A stretch of DNA of 64,000 nucleotides from positions 49,346 to 113,345 of the forward strand of contig JAJDTE010000143.1 in assembly GCA_022827325.1 (NCBI GenBank). The letters are read 5' to 3'. Both the position numbers and the translations under genes were made by a program. Positions 54,102-63,831 of this stretch are shown one piece after another. The stretch is from VYFG01 sp022827325 (GTDB lineage: Bacteria > Pseudomonadota > Gammaproteobacteria > Arenicellales > Poriferihabitantaceae). The notes beneath the pieces are model-generated. The model was not told where the DNA came from. It made no database searches and saw only the letters and a program-made list of their open reading frames with translations. Numbering within the stretch: the first letter of the stretch is position 1; each line of letters opens with the position of its first letter.

Positions 54102-56702
54102 GTGGAAACAGTCTCTGGACCTGAAGGATTTCGTCGAATATGCCTTGCAGTTGCAAGAGCCCGCCCTTGCTTGCGGGCGGTCCTGGCAACGGTCTTGTTC
54201 GTGGCGGTCCTGTCCGGTTGCGGCGGGGGTGGCGGCGGCGTAACCGGGCCCGGTCTTCCGGCGCCTGATCCGGTTCCGGCGCCTGATCCCGCCCCGCCTC
54301 CCGACACGGCACCTCCGCCCCCGCCTTCCGTTCCGAACCCGGGGACGCCTGCAACCCCCGCTCCGGTGCAAGCCCAGCCGCCGGAGCAGCCGGTGCAACC
54401 GCAGCCGCCGGAGCCACCACCATCATCACCGCCACAGCAACCGACGCCCAACTGCCTGGAAACCGCCAACCATGGCTGCGTTTCACTGGAGGAGTTCGGC
54501 CGGCTGCGGGACGGCCTTGCCGCAGTCCGGCTTGCGGACGGCGAGTTCAGGGGCAGTTCGTCGCGCAGCAACCTGCTGGGCCAGCGTGCACTGGAGACCG
54601 TCAATGTGCACCAGGCGCACGCCGCCCTCGCCATCAAGTACGGCGCGGCCGCGAAGCCGGGTGACGGGGTGCGCGTCGGGATCATGGATTCGGGCGTTGA
54701 TTCAGGCCATCACGAGTTGGCCGATGCGGATATCTCGGAGACATTCCTCCAGGGGTTGCCGGATGAGCGAAGAACGGACTACGACGCCGACGGGTATTCG
54801 CACGGCACCGCGGTCACCAGCATCATGGCGGCGCAGCCGAACCGTGCAGGGTTCCTGGGCATTGCCTGGGGGGCGACGTACCGTGTGTTTACCGTGCCCA
54901 TCGGCGACCATATCCCCGGCGATGACCCGCTCCGGAACGCGTTCGAATGGGATGCTGCCTACCGGTCTGTCCTGGCAAGCGGTGTCGATATCGTGAACGC
55001 GAGCTACAGCACCGGCGGCACGTTCATTGAAAACTACACCCCGGACCGCCTGCGCAATTCCGCTTCTTTCGGGCCCGAATTCGAGGTCATTGCCCAGCGG
55101 GGTGTTCCGGACCCCGCGATTTTCGTCTGGCCCGCGGGAAACGACCACGGGGACCCCTGTGATGAGGGGGAGCGGAACTGTTTCGCAGACGACTTGAGCA
55201 GCACGGGATTCAGTTACCGTGCAACCTCCCCCAACCTTGGGGGCGGCGCGGTGGCCAGGCTGCCGGAACTGCAGGGGCACAATGTGGTTGTCGTGGCCGT
55301 GGACCAGGGCGGGGGAATCGCCGACTTCTCCAACCGTTGCGGCATTGCCGGGCCGTGGTGCATCGCCGCGCCCGGCACCGGCATCACGGGCGCAGAGTTC
55401 GGCCGGACAGTACCCGGCCGGGGGTCCTTTTACGTGCTGGTGGGCCTTTCCGGCACTTCCTATGCGTCGCCGCTGGTCAGCGGCGGACTGGTGCTGATGA
55501 AGCACTTCTTCCGCGGCGAGCTCTCCAGCCGGGAACTGGTCAGCAGGCTCTTCGAGACCGCCGACAAGAGCGGCAGGTATGCGGCCGACCGTTCGGACGG
55601 CACTTCATCCATCTACGGGCAGGGATTGATGGATCTTGGGGCGGCGGTGTCGCCGGTGGACAGCCTGACGGTGCCGATTGCCGGCCAGGCCGGCAACGCC
55701 GGACACAGCATGCAAACCACCCGACTCACGCTTGGCCCTGCGTTCGGCGACGGCCTCGTGCATTCCCTGGCCGGGCGCGAGATCGCCGGGTTCGACGCAC
55801 TGGGGGCCCCGTTCTGGTTTGATCTGCCGGGCATCGTGGGCACCTCCCGCCCGTCTGCCGCGGCGCGGCTGCGCAGTCTCGTCGCTCCGGAAAGGGAACA
55901 GGACCCCGGTCACGTTCACGGCATGCACAGGAATCCCGCCCCGGACGCGCGCCCCGCCACACCCGGGTCCTGGAGTATCGGACTGCACGAACACCCGGCA
56001 GGCGCGGGCGGCGGCCTGCCGGGCCTGGCGGGGCCTGCAATGACGATGATCTTCGGGTCAGGGAGCGGTCTCGAGTCCCGGGTGTTCACCACGGCCCACC
56101 GCGCCCGGGGGCATGGCCGGGAAACCGGGGCTACGCTTGCCTGGCGGCCCCGGGGGGACTCCTTCGGTTTGCGGGTCGGATGGCTGGCGGAGGATGCCTC
56201 CGTGCTTGGCCTGAGGGCCGGGGGCGCGTTCGGACGACTGGCCGCCGACAACCTGTTCACGGGCTTCGAGGCGGTCACGGAAATCGGCGGCTGGCGGCTT
56301 GCGCTGGACGCCGAGGCCGGCCTTGCCAGGCCGTCCGTCGAAGGCGGCCTCATCGATGACCTGTCGTCGCTCACCACCAGTGCGCTCTCGCTGCGGGGCC
56401 ACCGGCGCCTGACGGGCCGGGATGCGCTGACGCTCTCCCTGTCCCAGCCGCTCCGGATAGAGCGAGGGTCCGCGAAGTTCAGGCTGCCGGTCGGGCGCGC
56501 CGGCGGCGGGCACGTCCGGCACGCGACGTTCTCGGCCGACCTCGCCCCGCGGTCGCGGCAGGTGGACCTGACGGTCCGCTGGCGCCGCGACGGATTGCTC
56601 GGCGGCGTCCTGCAGGTCGAGGCCGGGGCGTCCCGCCACCCCGGGCATGCCGCCGCGGACCCAGCCTTCAGTCTGCTGGCCGGCTGGCGCGCCGATTTCT
56701 GA
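54102..56702 (+). CDS. Lipidated S8 serine protease autotransporter
   Basis: About 866 residues. A signal with lipobox VLSGC40, a Gly run and a Pro-rich linker (to about 117) precede an S8 subtilase domain with catalytic D196 (GIMDSGVD), H234 (YSHGTAV), oxyanion N347 (PAGNDHG) and S453 (GLSGTSYASP). The last 270 residues look like an autotransporter beta-barrel ending in an aromatic residue (LAGWRADF). This is the layout of NalP/AspA-type surface-exposed, lipid-tethered proteases. No ATG fits; GTG 54102 or TTG 54171 (16-residue signal, Cys17) are the plausible starts. Confidence 0.82.
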   Translation: METVSGPEGFRRICLAVARARPCLRAVLATVLFVAVLSGCGGGGGGVTGPGLPAPDPVPAPDPAPPPDTAPPPPPSVPNPGTPATPAPVQAQPPEQPVQPQPPEPPPSSPPQQPTPNCLETANHGCVSLEEFGRLRDGLAAVRLADGEFRGSSSRSNLLGQRALETVNVHQAHAALAIKYGAAAKPGDGVRVGIMDSGVDSGHHELADADISETFLQGLPDERRTDYDADGYSHGTAVTSIMAAQPNRAGFLGIAWGATYRVFTVPIGDHIPGDDPLRNAFEWDAAYRSVLASGVDIVNASYSTGGTFIENYTPDRLRNSASFGPEFEVIAQRGVPDPAIFVWPAGNDHGDPCDEGERNCFADDLSSTGFSYRATSPNLGGGAVARLPELQGHNVVVVAVDQGGGIADFSNRCGIAGPWCIAAPGTGITGAEFGRTVPGRGSFYVLVGLSGTSYASPLVSGGLVLMKHFFRGELSSRELVSRLFETADKSGRYAADRSDGTSSIYGQGLMDLGAAVSPVDSLTVPIAGQAGNAGHSMQTTRLTLGPAFGDGLVHSLAGREIAGFDALGAPFWFDLPGIVGTSRPSAAARLRSLVAPEREQDPGHVHGMHRNPAPDARPATPGSWSIGLHEHPAGAGGGLPGLAGPAMTMIFGSGSGLESRVFTTAHRARGHGRETGATLAWRPRGDSFGLRVGWLAEDASVLGLRAGGAFGRLAADNLFTGFEAVTEIGGWRLALDAEAGLARPSVEGGLIDDLSSLTTSALSLRGHRRLTGRDALTLSLSQPLRIERGSAKFRLPVGRAGGGHVRHATFSADLAPRSRQVDLTVRWRRDGLLGGVLQVEAGASRHPGHAAADPAFSLLAGWRADF

Positions 56703-56777
56703 TACGGACCGGACCGTGAAACGCCCCTCCAGGCAACGCGGAACCCGGGCGGCACGATGCACCGGCGAGGGCGGCTG

Positions 56778-57059
56778 ATGCGACCTGGCTGGGCGCTGGT
56801 CCCGATTCTGGGGGCGCTTGTGGGCTGCGCCTCACCGGAGGGCGCCGGAAACGGCCGGCACGCCGCGGAACACGGCTGCGACGCCTCGCACCACCGGGCG
56901 CTGATCGGGCAGTCGATTGAAGGAATTGACACCGGTGCCCTGCCCGGTCCCCTGCGGGTGTATCGCTCGGGCAGCCGGATCACCATGGACCATCGCCGGG
57001 ATCGGCTGAACATCATCCTGGATCCGGACGGACGTGTCGTCGGGATCCGGTGCGGTTAG
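56778..57059 (+). CDS. I78-type peptidase inhibitor lipoprotein
   Basis: The 93-residue protein has a lipobox LVGC17 signal and a small domain with C34, LIGQSIEGID, PLRVYRSGSRITMDHRRDRLNIILDPDGRVVGIRC92G. The RVxRxGxxxTxDxxxxRLNxxxDxxGxVxxxxCG pattern is that of the I78 family, whose members inhibit serine proteases, including subtilisin types. It lies 75 bp after the S8 autotransporter on the same strand, so it probably protects the cell from that enzyme. An ATG 21 bp upstream is an alternative start. Confidence 0.82.
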   Translation: MRPGWALVPILGALVGCASPEGAGNGRHAAEHGCDASHHRALIGQSIEGIDTGALPGPLRVYRSGSRITMDHRRDRLNIILDPDGRVVGIRCG

Positions 57060-57205
57060 GGGGGTCGCACCGGGGCGTGGCGGATCGCGAACGCCGCCCG
57101 CCGTCCCGGTATCCGGCGTACCGCCCGGCGGCGTTCGGACGTGCCGCTCACCGGTGGTAATATCGGCGGTGCCGAATGCGGCCATATGCAGGAGATAGAG
57201 AAACA

Positions 57206-58405
57206 ATGCTGAACCCGAAGAAAGTGGCCCTGGAGATCGACCTCAGCGATCCCGGACCGTTACCCGAGGAAGCCATCGAACAGGCGGTGGCACTGATGCG
57301 GAACGGCCGGCTGCACCGCTACGGCGAGTATGGGGACACCGAGCCCCACGCGGCCTTGCTGGAAGAGGAGTTCGCGGACTACGTCGGCAGCCGGTTCGCC
57401 GTTGGCGTGAATTCCGGCGGCTCGGCGATTTTCCTCGGCCTTGTAGCATCGGGTGTCGGTCCCGGGGACAAGGTGCTGGTAAACGCGTTCAACCTGGCGC
57501 CGGTGCCCGGCGCGATTCACCATTCCGGCGCCGAGGCGGTCTTGGTGGAGGTGGACGGAGACTACCGGATCAGTTTCGCCGACCTCAAGAGGAAGGCCCG
57601 GGATACCGGCGCGAAGACGCTCCTGCTGACCCACATGCGCGGACACATCGCCGACATGGACAGGGTGACGGCGATGTGCGACGAACTCGGTCTTGCGCTG
57701 ATCGAGGACTGCGCCCACACCATGGGGGCGAAATGGCAGGGCCGCTTCACCGGCCGGTTCGGCAGGGTCGGCTGTTTCAGCACCCAGACCTTCAAGCACA
57801 TCAATTCCGGCGAAGGCGGCATCCTGGTGACCGATGACGAGGATATCGCCGCCCGGGCCATACTCTATTCCGGCAGCTACATGCTCTATGAACAGCATCG
57901 CCGCGCGCCGCCCCGTGCGGCGTTCGAGCGGTGGAAGATGCAAACGCCGAACTTCAGCCTGCGCATGTCCAACCTGGTGGCCTGCGTCCTGCGGCCCCAG
58001 CTGAGGGAAATGCCCGCAAGGGGGGAGTGCTGGAACCGCATCTACACGGCGCTGGAATCCCGGCTGAACGCCATCGACGGCGTTGCCGTGCCGCCGCGGC
58101 AGCAGGAGGAGGAATACGTGGCAAGCTCCATCCAGTTCCACGTCCACGGTCTCACCGGAGAACAGGTCCGGGGCCTTGTCGACCGCTGCACCGGCCGGGG
58201 CGTGGCCATCAAGTGGTTCGGACGCGACGAACCCGTCGGCTACACCAGCCAGTATCACCACTGGGAATATCTCAGACCCCAGGACCTGCCGGACACCCGC
58301 GGCACGCTCTTCACCACCTGCGACATGCGCATTCCGCTGGCCCTGTCCGACGGCGACTGCGACACCATTGCCGCGGTAATCGCCGAGGAGCTGGCTGCGG
58401 CCTGA
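57206..58405 (+). CDS. DegT/DnrJ/EryC1-family PLP aminotransferase
   Basis: The 399-residue protein has the fold-type I aminotransferase pattern of the DegT family: AVGVNSGGSAIFLGLVASGVGPGD, LIED168CAHTMGAKWQGR, and CFSTQTFK197HINSGEGG with the PLP lysine. These enzymes aminate keto-sugars or inositol-type ketones. No sugar-nucleotide genes are adjacent, so the substrate may be unusual. GGAGAT precedes the ATG at 57206. Confidence 0.85.
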   Translation: MLNPKKVALEIDLSDPGPLPEEAIEQAVALMRNGRLHRYGEYGDTEPHAALLEEEFADYVGSRFAVGVNSGGSAIFLGLVASGVGPGDKVLVNAFNLAPVPGAIHHSGAEAVLVEVDGDYRISFADLKRKARDTGAKTLLLTHMRGHIADMDRVTAMCDELGLALIEDCAHTMGAKWQGRFTGRFGRVGCFSTQTFKHINSGEGGILVTDDEDIAARAILYSGSYMLYEQHRRAPPRAAFERWKMQTPNFSLRMSNLVACVLRPQLREMPARGECWNRIYTALESRLNAIDGVAVPPRQQEEEYVASSIQFHVHGLTGEQVRGLVDRCTGRGVAIKWFGRDEPVGYTSQYHHWEYLRPQDLPDTRGTLFTTCDMRIPLALSDGDCDTIAAVIAEELAAA

Positions 58406-58417
58406 ACCGCCGGGCGC

Positions 58418-59833
58418 TCAGATCTCCCTGGCCCAGAGTTGCCGGGTCAGCACCCCGGTGCGGTCCTCCACCGCCTGCATGGCGTCCAGGATCAGGTCTT
58501 CGCGAAACCGCCGGCCGATCAACTGGACGCCGCAGGGCAGGCCGTCGATGAGGCCGATGGGCACCACGCCCGCGGGCAGCCCCAGGAAGTTGATGCTGGT
58601 GCTGTAGATGGCCGCGCGGAAGAGGTCGTGCAGTTCGGCCTCGCCGCGGGCATCGTAATTCCAGGGAAAAAGCTCGCGCATCAGGAACGGGGACAGCACC
58701 AGTGGATGTTCGGCCAGAAAGACGCTCCATTCCCGGGTGAGCGCACTGCGCCCGGCGATGGCATCGCGGTAGCCCACGGAATCCACCGGCTCCCCCACGG
58801 ACTGCATCCACTCGAATATCCGGTTGATGGTGTCGCTGCCGTGTTCCCTTGCCACCGGCCCTAGGAAGTCGATCACCTCGTGGAACAGCGCCCCGAACCA
58901 GAGCTCCGCCGGCCGTTCCACGGAAGGGGTTTTCACCTCGCGGACGTCATAGCCGGCGTCGGCGAGCATTTCCGCGGCGCGGTCGATTCCCGCGAGGATC
59001 TCCGGGTGGACCGGATAGCCGTGGCTTTCCCGGGTCACCGCCACCCCGATCGGCCCGCCGATCTTCGGACCGGTGAACGGGGCAGGGACCCACCAGGGGT
59101 CCCTGGGATCCTCCCGGCTGATGACTTCCAGGCCGAGGCGGACATCGCCGACTTCCCGGCACATGACGCCCTGCACCGACGCCAGTTGCATCAGCAGGCC
59201 GCGCTCGCCGCTTGTCGATGGATTGAACGAGGGCACCCGCCCCTGTGTCGGCTTGACCGTGGCGACGCCGCAGGCAAAGGACGGGATGCGCAGCGAGCCG
59301 CCGATGTCGTTGCCGTGGTGGATGGGGCCGAACCCGGCGGCGGCGGCCGCGCCCCCGCCTCCGGAAGAACCGCCGGGAGACGCTTCGGGATGCCATGGGT
59401 TCCTGGTCCGGCCGTGCAGCGGGCTGTCGGTGGTTGCCCGCATGGACAGCTCGGGCGTATTGGTGCGGCCCACGATGATCGCGCCCGCGTCCAGCAGATT
59501 GCGGACCACCGGCGAATGATCGGGGGCGATGTGGTTCCGGTACGCGGCCATGCCGTTGGTGGTGGCCTGGCCACGGACGTCGATGTTGATCTTGATGGTG
59601 ACCGGCACCCCGTGCAGCGGTCCTAGGGGGACGCCCCGGCGCACCATGTCGTCTGCCTTCCGCGCCGCGGCCAGGGCCTCGTCATCGCACCTGGCGACGA
59701 TGGCGTTGATTGCCGGGTTGCAGGCATCGATACGCTCCAGGACCGAGGTGACGACCGCCTCGGCGGTGAATTCGCCTTCACGGATTCCCCGGGCCAGGGT
59801 CCGGGCGTTCAATTGCCAATGGGGAATGGTCAT
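58418..59833 (-). CDS. Amidase-signature family hydrolase
   Basis: The 471-residue protein has the Ser-cisSer-Lys triad of amidase-signature enzymes: K81 in GVPVTIKINID, the Gly/Ser loop SPGGSSGGGGAAAAAG (cis-Ser near 157) and nucleophile S180 in GNDIGGSLRIPSFACG. It hydrolyses an amide. Convergent with the aminotransferase gene; 174 bp separate it from lysJ upstream on the same strand. In a carrier-protein pathway a hydrolase must free the product, but LysK-type enzymes are metallopeptidases, so linkage is speculative. Confidence 0.88.
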   Translation of the reverse strand: MTIPHWQLNARTLARGIREGEFTAEAVVTSVLERIDACNPAINAIVARCDDEALAAARKADDMVRRGVPLGPLHGVPVTIKINIDVRGQATTNGMAAYRNHIAPDHSPVVRNLLDAGAIIVGRTNTPELSMRATTDSPLHGRTRNPWHPEASPGGSSGGGGAAAAAGFGPIHHGNDIGGSLRIPSFACGVATVKPTQGRVPSFNPSTSGERGLLMQLASVQGVMCREVGDVRLGLEVISREDPRDPWWVPAPFTGPKIGGPIGVAVTRESHGYPVHPEILAGIDRAAEMLADAGYDVREVKTPSVERPAELWFGALFHEVIDFLGPVAREHGSDTINRIFEWMQSVGEPVDSVGYRDAIAGRSALTREWSVFLAEHPLVLSPFLMRELFPWNYDARGEAELHDLFRAAIYSTSINFLGLPAGVVPIGLIDGLPCGVQLIGRRFREDLILDAMQAVEDRTGVLTRQLWAREI

Positions 59834-60007
59834 GCAGGTTCCTGCCGTGGCGTGCTTGCGGGTTCCATGGTGTTGTGAAACCGGATCGCCGCCCGGCTCA
59901 CAACATGGGGTAGCCGGTGAATTGTAACCGGCAGAGGGTGCGGACAGGGCTTGCCGGCTTGCCGGGCGCGCTTCCGCATGGGCCGCGACGCAGCCCCCGG
60001 GGACGGA

Positions 60008-61171
60008 TCAGGCGGACGGATCCTGGCCGAGGACGTCGATCAGCGTGTCGCAGGCGGTCATGAGGTCCTCTTCCCCGATCACCAGCGGCGGCAGCAGGCG
60101 GATCACGGTGGGTCCGGCGGGCAGGGCAAGAACGCCCGCCCGCATCAGCGCCTCCAGGTACGGCCTGCCCTTGGTCTTGAGCTCGATGCCGATCATGAGG
60201 CCAAGCTGGCGGCATTCCCGCACGGCGGCGGGCATCCGGTGGCGGAACCGGTCGGCGAACATCGATCCGAGGCGTGCGGCCCGCCCGGGCAGGTCATGTT
60301 CCATGGTGTAGTCGATGCTCGCGATGGCGGCGGCGCAGGCCAGCGGGTTTCCGCCGAAGGTGCTGCCGTGCTTGCCCGCGGCGGAGGTGATGCGTTCGCT
60401 CACCAGTGTCGCGCCCATGGGCACCCCGCCGGCAATGCCCTTGGCCACGGTCATGATGTCCGGGACGACGCCGTGGGCCTGGCAGGCGAACATGCTGCCG
60501 GTGCGGCCGAAACCGGTCTGGATTTCGTCGAGAACGAGCAGGGCCCCCCGGTCGTCGCACAGCGCCCGCGCCGCCTTCAGGTAATCCGGGTCCGCCGGGC
60601 GCACGCCGCCTTCCCCCTGGACCGGTTCCAGGATCACGCCCGCGATGCCGTCGTCGACGGCGGCTTCGAGTTTGGCGAGGTTGTTGAAGGGCACGAACCG
60701 ATGGCCCGGAATCAGCGGCTCGAATTCGTCGCGGTACCGGAAGGTGGCGCTCAGGGCGCCCAGGGTGCGGCCATGGAATCCCCGCATGGCGCTGACGAAT
60801 CCGTTCCTGCCGGTGGTCAGGCGGGCGAACTTGATCGCGGCCTCCATGGCCTCCGTGCCGGAATTGGACAGAAACGCCCGCGTGAGCCCGTCCGGGGCGA
60901 TCCCGGCCAGCTTCTCCATGGCCCTGGCGCGTACGTCGTTGTAGAAGATGCCGGGGCAGGTGATCAGTTCCCGGGCCTGCCGCTCGACGGCGGCGACCAC
61001 CTCGGGGTTGCTGTGGCCCACGTTGGCCACGCCGATGCCGGCGGTGCAGTCGATGTAGGCGCAGCCCCGGTCGTCCCACAGGGTGGCGCCCTCGCCGCGG
61101 ACGATGACCAGGTCCCGTTTCGGGTAAACCTCGAAGCCGTACTGAATTTCGGCGTCCTTCGGGGCGCTCAT
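60008..61171 (-). CDS. lysJ: Acetylornithine/[LysW]-aminoadipate-semialdehyde aminotransferase
   Basis: The 387-residue class III aminotransferase shows CTAGIGVANVGHSNPEV, LSNSGTEAMEAAIKFAR, GFHGRTLGAL, VQGEGG, LVLDEIQTGFGRTG and the PLP lysine in TVAKGIAGGVPMGA. Sequence alone cannot separate ArgD from LysJ; the adjacent lysZ (overlap 4 bp), lysY and lysX make LysJ, or the arginine equivalent on the carrier protein, the better name. Confidence 0.85.
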   Translation of the reverse strand: MSAPKDAEIQYGFEVYPKRDLVIVRGEGATLWDDRGCAYIDCTAGIGVANVGHSNPEVVAAVERQARELITCPGIFYNDVRARAMEKLAGIAPDGLTRAFLSNSGTEAMEAAIKFARLTTGRNGFVSAMRGFHGRTLGALSATFRYRDEFEPLIPGHRFVPFNNLAKLEAAVDDGIAGVILEPVQGEGGVRPADPDYLKAARALCDDRGALLVLDEIQTGFGRTGSMFACQAHGVVPDIMTVAKGIAGGVPMGATLVSERITSAAGKHGSTFGGNPLACAAAIASIDYTMEHDLPGRAARLGSMFADRFRHRMPAAVRECRQLGLMIGIELKTKGRPYLEALMRAGVLALPAGPTVIRLLPPLVIGEEDLMTACDTLIDVLGQDPSA

Positions 61172-61959
61172 CGGATCCAGGTTCCTCCCCCCGCCAGGGC
61201 ATCCGCCACCGGGCTCGCGGTGCGCCCGTCGGCGATGATGATTTCACGCACGGTGCCGCCGGCGAGCCGGTTGAGTGCATGCATCTTGCGCTTCATACGG
61301 CCCTCCACCCGGGCTTCGCGCTCTGCCAGCTCGCCGCGGGAGAGTGTCCGCTCCAGGGAACCGGGATCGTCCAGGTCGTTCATGAACCCCGGCGCCTCGA
61401 TGAGCTGGAGCACGGTATTGGCATCCAGGGCCTGCTGGAGGCGAAGGACGATATCGTCATTTTCCGAGTTGATGGCGTGGCCGTCCGCGTCGGCGATGGG
61501 GATGGTGAGCACCGGCGTATAGCCGTTGTCGAGCAGCAGGTGGAGCAGGGGGGCGTTGACGGATTTCGGCTTTCCGGAGAAGTCCCGTTTCAGCATCTTC
61601 TTTCCCCCCTCCACCACGCGGATGCCGCGGTTCCGCTCCCCCTGGACAACCCGGCCGTCAAGGCCGGTAAGCCCCACCGCGTTGATGCCGCGTTGCTGGC
61701 ACAGTTCCACCAGGCGCTTGTTGCGCAGGCCGCTGTAGGCCATCAGGATGGCATCCAGCGCCGGCTCGTCCGAAAAAACGCTCTGGTAGCCGGACGCCGA
61801 GGTGATCACCTGCTTTTCGTAGCCCATCCTGGCCGCCACGCGGTCGCGCAGGGCGTTGGCGCCGTGGACGATCACGAACGGACGGTCGAGGGCGGCCAGG
61901 TCGTCGGCGATGCCGGTCAGGTTGATGGCGTCGCCGCCGCCGATTTTGATGATGAGCAC
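61168..61959 (-). CDS. lysZ: [LysW]-aminoadipate/glutamate kinase
   Basis: The 263-residue amino acid kinase starts LIIKIGGGDAINLTGIADDL and continues FVIVHGANALRDRVAARMGY, MAYSGLRNKRLVELCQQRGINAVGLTGLDG, RKMHALNRLAGG, which is the LysZ rather than the free-substrate ArgB pattern (SG/NKxLVExLQxxGxNAVGLxGxDG). It phosphorylates the side-chain carboxylate of a carrier-bound aminoadipate or glutamate. Overlaps lysJ and follows the amidotransferase by 159 bp. Confidence 0.85.
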   Translation of the reverse strand: MLIIKIGGGDAINLTGIADDLAALDRPFVIVHGANALRDRVAARMGYEKQVITSASGYQSVFSDEPALDAILMAYSGLRNKRLVELCQQRGINAVGLTGLDGRVVQGERNRGIRVVEGGKKMLKRDFSGKPKSVNAPLLHLLLDNGYTPVLTIPIADADGHAINSENDDIVLRLQQALDANTVLQLIEAPGFMNDLDDPGSLERTLSRGELAEREARVEGRMKRKMHALNRLAGGTVREIIIADGRTASPVADALAGGGTWIR

Positions 61960-62118
61960 GAACAGATAAGGAAAAAGGGAAAGCTACCGGAGACGGGCCC
62001 GGGACGGCGGGTCGCCGGCCGGCCGGGAGGTAATCATAGCGGGATGAAATCGGTCAGGGCAATGCCCCTTGCCAGGGCCGCTCCGTAACCGGGCAGGACG
62101 CACAGCGGCGGAGGTTTC

Positions 62119-62787
62119 TCAACAATTCCCGGCATCCCGGACAAGGGGAACCGTCCCCAGCCACCGGTTGGGAACCTTTTCCCAGGTGAGGTCCGCACCC
62201 GGCAGGGGATCCGAGCAGATGATCCCGGTCGCGCCATCCTGCGTGCGGCGCATCTGGAAATACTCCGGGTATTCGCCGAACCATGAGCAGACCTGCACGG
62301 CCTCGGGGGTGGCGAGAAGGAAGTTCATCGCCCGGATGTAACGGGTTCTCCCGGCGATGATATCGACGCCCTTTTGCACCGCGGCGGCAAGGTCGCCCTT
62401 GTCGAACCGCCGGATGAAGTTGTAGATCTTCTCCGCGCCGATACGGCCCTCGGACCGGACGCGGACGCCCTGGAGCTCGCCGTTGAACAGGAACACCGAC
62501 CGGCCGTCGCTGAACGGCATGTTGTTCTCGATGACGATGCCCTCGTCACGAAAGGCGCTGCGGGCATGGGCCAGGAAGGCCGAGGTCGCGGGAAAGTCCG
62601 CTTTCGGGTCGTCCCAGACCGGGTCGATCGAGCGGTAGATTTGCCACCGGTGTGCATCGTCCAGCCAGGCGCAGCCCCAGCCGTGACCCTGGTATTCCAG
62701 GCTGTCCCTGCAGACCTGGCGGAAACGCGCAAGGAAGGGATTGGGGTCGATTCCCGCGGGGTTCTCCACCAGGAGCAGGCGGCACAT
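62119..62787 (-). CDS. Class II glutamine amidotransferase-like protein in the lys cluster
   Basis: The 222-residue protein begins MCRLLL with the N-terminal Cys nucleophile, and has GHGWGCAWLDD, FLAHARSA, NNMPFSDGRSVFLFNGELQG, typical of YafJ-like class II amidotransferases (GATase type 2). It lies between lysY (12 bp) and lysZ, embedded in the carrier-protein pathway. Its role there is unknown; it could supply ammonia or hydrolyse an amide, for example in releasing the product from the carrier. Confidence 0.8.
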   Translation of the reverse strand: MCRLLLVENPAGIDPNPFLARFRQVCRDSLEYQGHGWGCAWLDDAHRWQIYRSIDPVWDDPKADFPATSAFLAHARSAFRDEGIVIENNMPFSDGRSVFLFNGELQGVRVRSEGRIGAEKIYNFIRRFDKGDLAAAVQKGVDIIAGRTRYIRAMNFLLATPEAVQVCSWFGEYPEYFQMRRTQDGATGIICSDPLPGADLTWEKVPNRWLGTVPLVRDAGNC

Positions 62788-62799
62788 GGGCGTTACCGG

Positions 62800-63831
62800 T
62801 CAGACCGGATGCAGCCCGGCAAACCCGAGGCCGGTATCCTCGTCGAAACCCTGCATCAGGTTGAACGACTGCAGGGCCTGGCCTGCGGCACCCTTCATCA
62901 GGTTGTCGATGGCGCTCAGGACCACGAGGCGGTTGCTGTGCGGGTCGCGTTCGAAACCGATGTCGCAGTAATTGGTGCCGGCGAGGAGCTTGGGTTCGGG
63001 ATAGCGGTAGATGCCGGTGCGCTCCTTGACGATGCGAATGAACCGCTCTTCGCCGTAGGCTTCGCGGTACAGTTTCCACACCGCCTTCTCGTCCAGATCC
63101 TCGGAGAGGAAGACGTGGCAGGTGGCGAGGATGCCGCGCACCATCCCGATGGAGGTGGCGGAAAAGGAGACCGCGGCGTCCTGCCCGAGTACCATCAGCA
63201 TCTCCGCTACGTGGCGGTGACCGGTGGGCTTGTAGGAGCGAACCGCGCCCGCGCGTTCGGGGTGGTGGCTGGCGTCCGACGCAGTGTTGCCGCCCTCGCT
63301 GGATCCGGCCTTGACTTCCACGACGGCCTGCTCAACCACGCCTGCGCGGTAGAGCGGCAGCAGGCCGAGGATGGTGACGGTTGCGTTGCAGCCGGCGCCG
63401 GTGACCAGCCCGGCGCCGCGGATGCGGTCCCGGTTCACTTCCGGGATGCCGTAGACGAATGTGCCCAGCGCCTCCGGCCGTGCATGGGCCTTGCCGTACC
63501 AGGCCTCGAAGGCGGCGGGGTCGTCAAGCCGGAAGTCTCCGGACAGGTCGATCAGTCCGGGCGCCAGGCTCCGGAACCGGTCCAGGCGCTCCATGGCATG
63601 GCCATGGGGCAGGGAGAGAAACAGGAAGTCGCAGGGCTCGAGATCGTCGATGGCGCAGAACCTGAGGCGGGTGCTCCCGCGCAGGTTGGGATGTACGCGG
63701 GTCACCGGCTTGCCGGCGAATCGTTCGGAGGTGACCTGGGCGACGGTCACGCCGGGATGTCCCAGCAGCAGCCGGAGCAGTTCGCCGCCGCCGTATCCGC
63801 TGCCGCCGGCAATGGAGACGGACACACTCAC
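62800..63831 (-). CDS. lysY: [LysW]-aminoadipyl/glutamyl phosphate reductase
   Basis: The 343-residue NADPH-dependent reductase is ArgC-like: start SIAGGSGYGGGELLRLLLGHPG, catalytic Cys in TGAGCNATVTIL, and KAGSSEGGNTASDASHHPERAGAVRSYKPTGHRHVAE. The GCNAT motif (not GCYPT) and the SHHPERxxxVRxYxPxGHRH segment identify LysY rather than ordinary ArgC. It starts with GTG overlapping the lysX stop (GTGA). Confidence 0.9.
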   Translation of the reverse strand: MSVSVSIAGGSGYGGGELLRLLLGHPGVTVAQVTSERFAGKPVTRVHPNLRGSTRLRFCAIDDLEPCDFLFLSLPHGHAMERLDRFRSLAPGLIDLSGDFRLDDPAAFEAWYGKAHARPEALGTFVYGIPEVNRDRIRGAGLVTGAGCNATVTILGLLPLYRAGVVEQAVVEVKAGSSEGGNTASDASHHPERAGAVRSYKPTGHRHVAEMLMVLGQDAAVSFSATSIGMVRGILATCHVFLSEDLDEKAVWKLYREAYGEERFIRIVKERTGIYRYPEPKLLAGTNYCDIGFERDPHSNRLVVLSAIDNLMKGAAGQALQSFNLMQGFDEDTGLGFAGLHPV

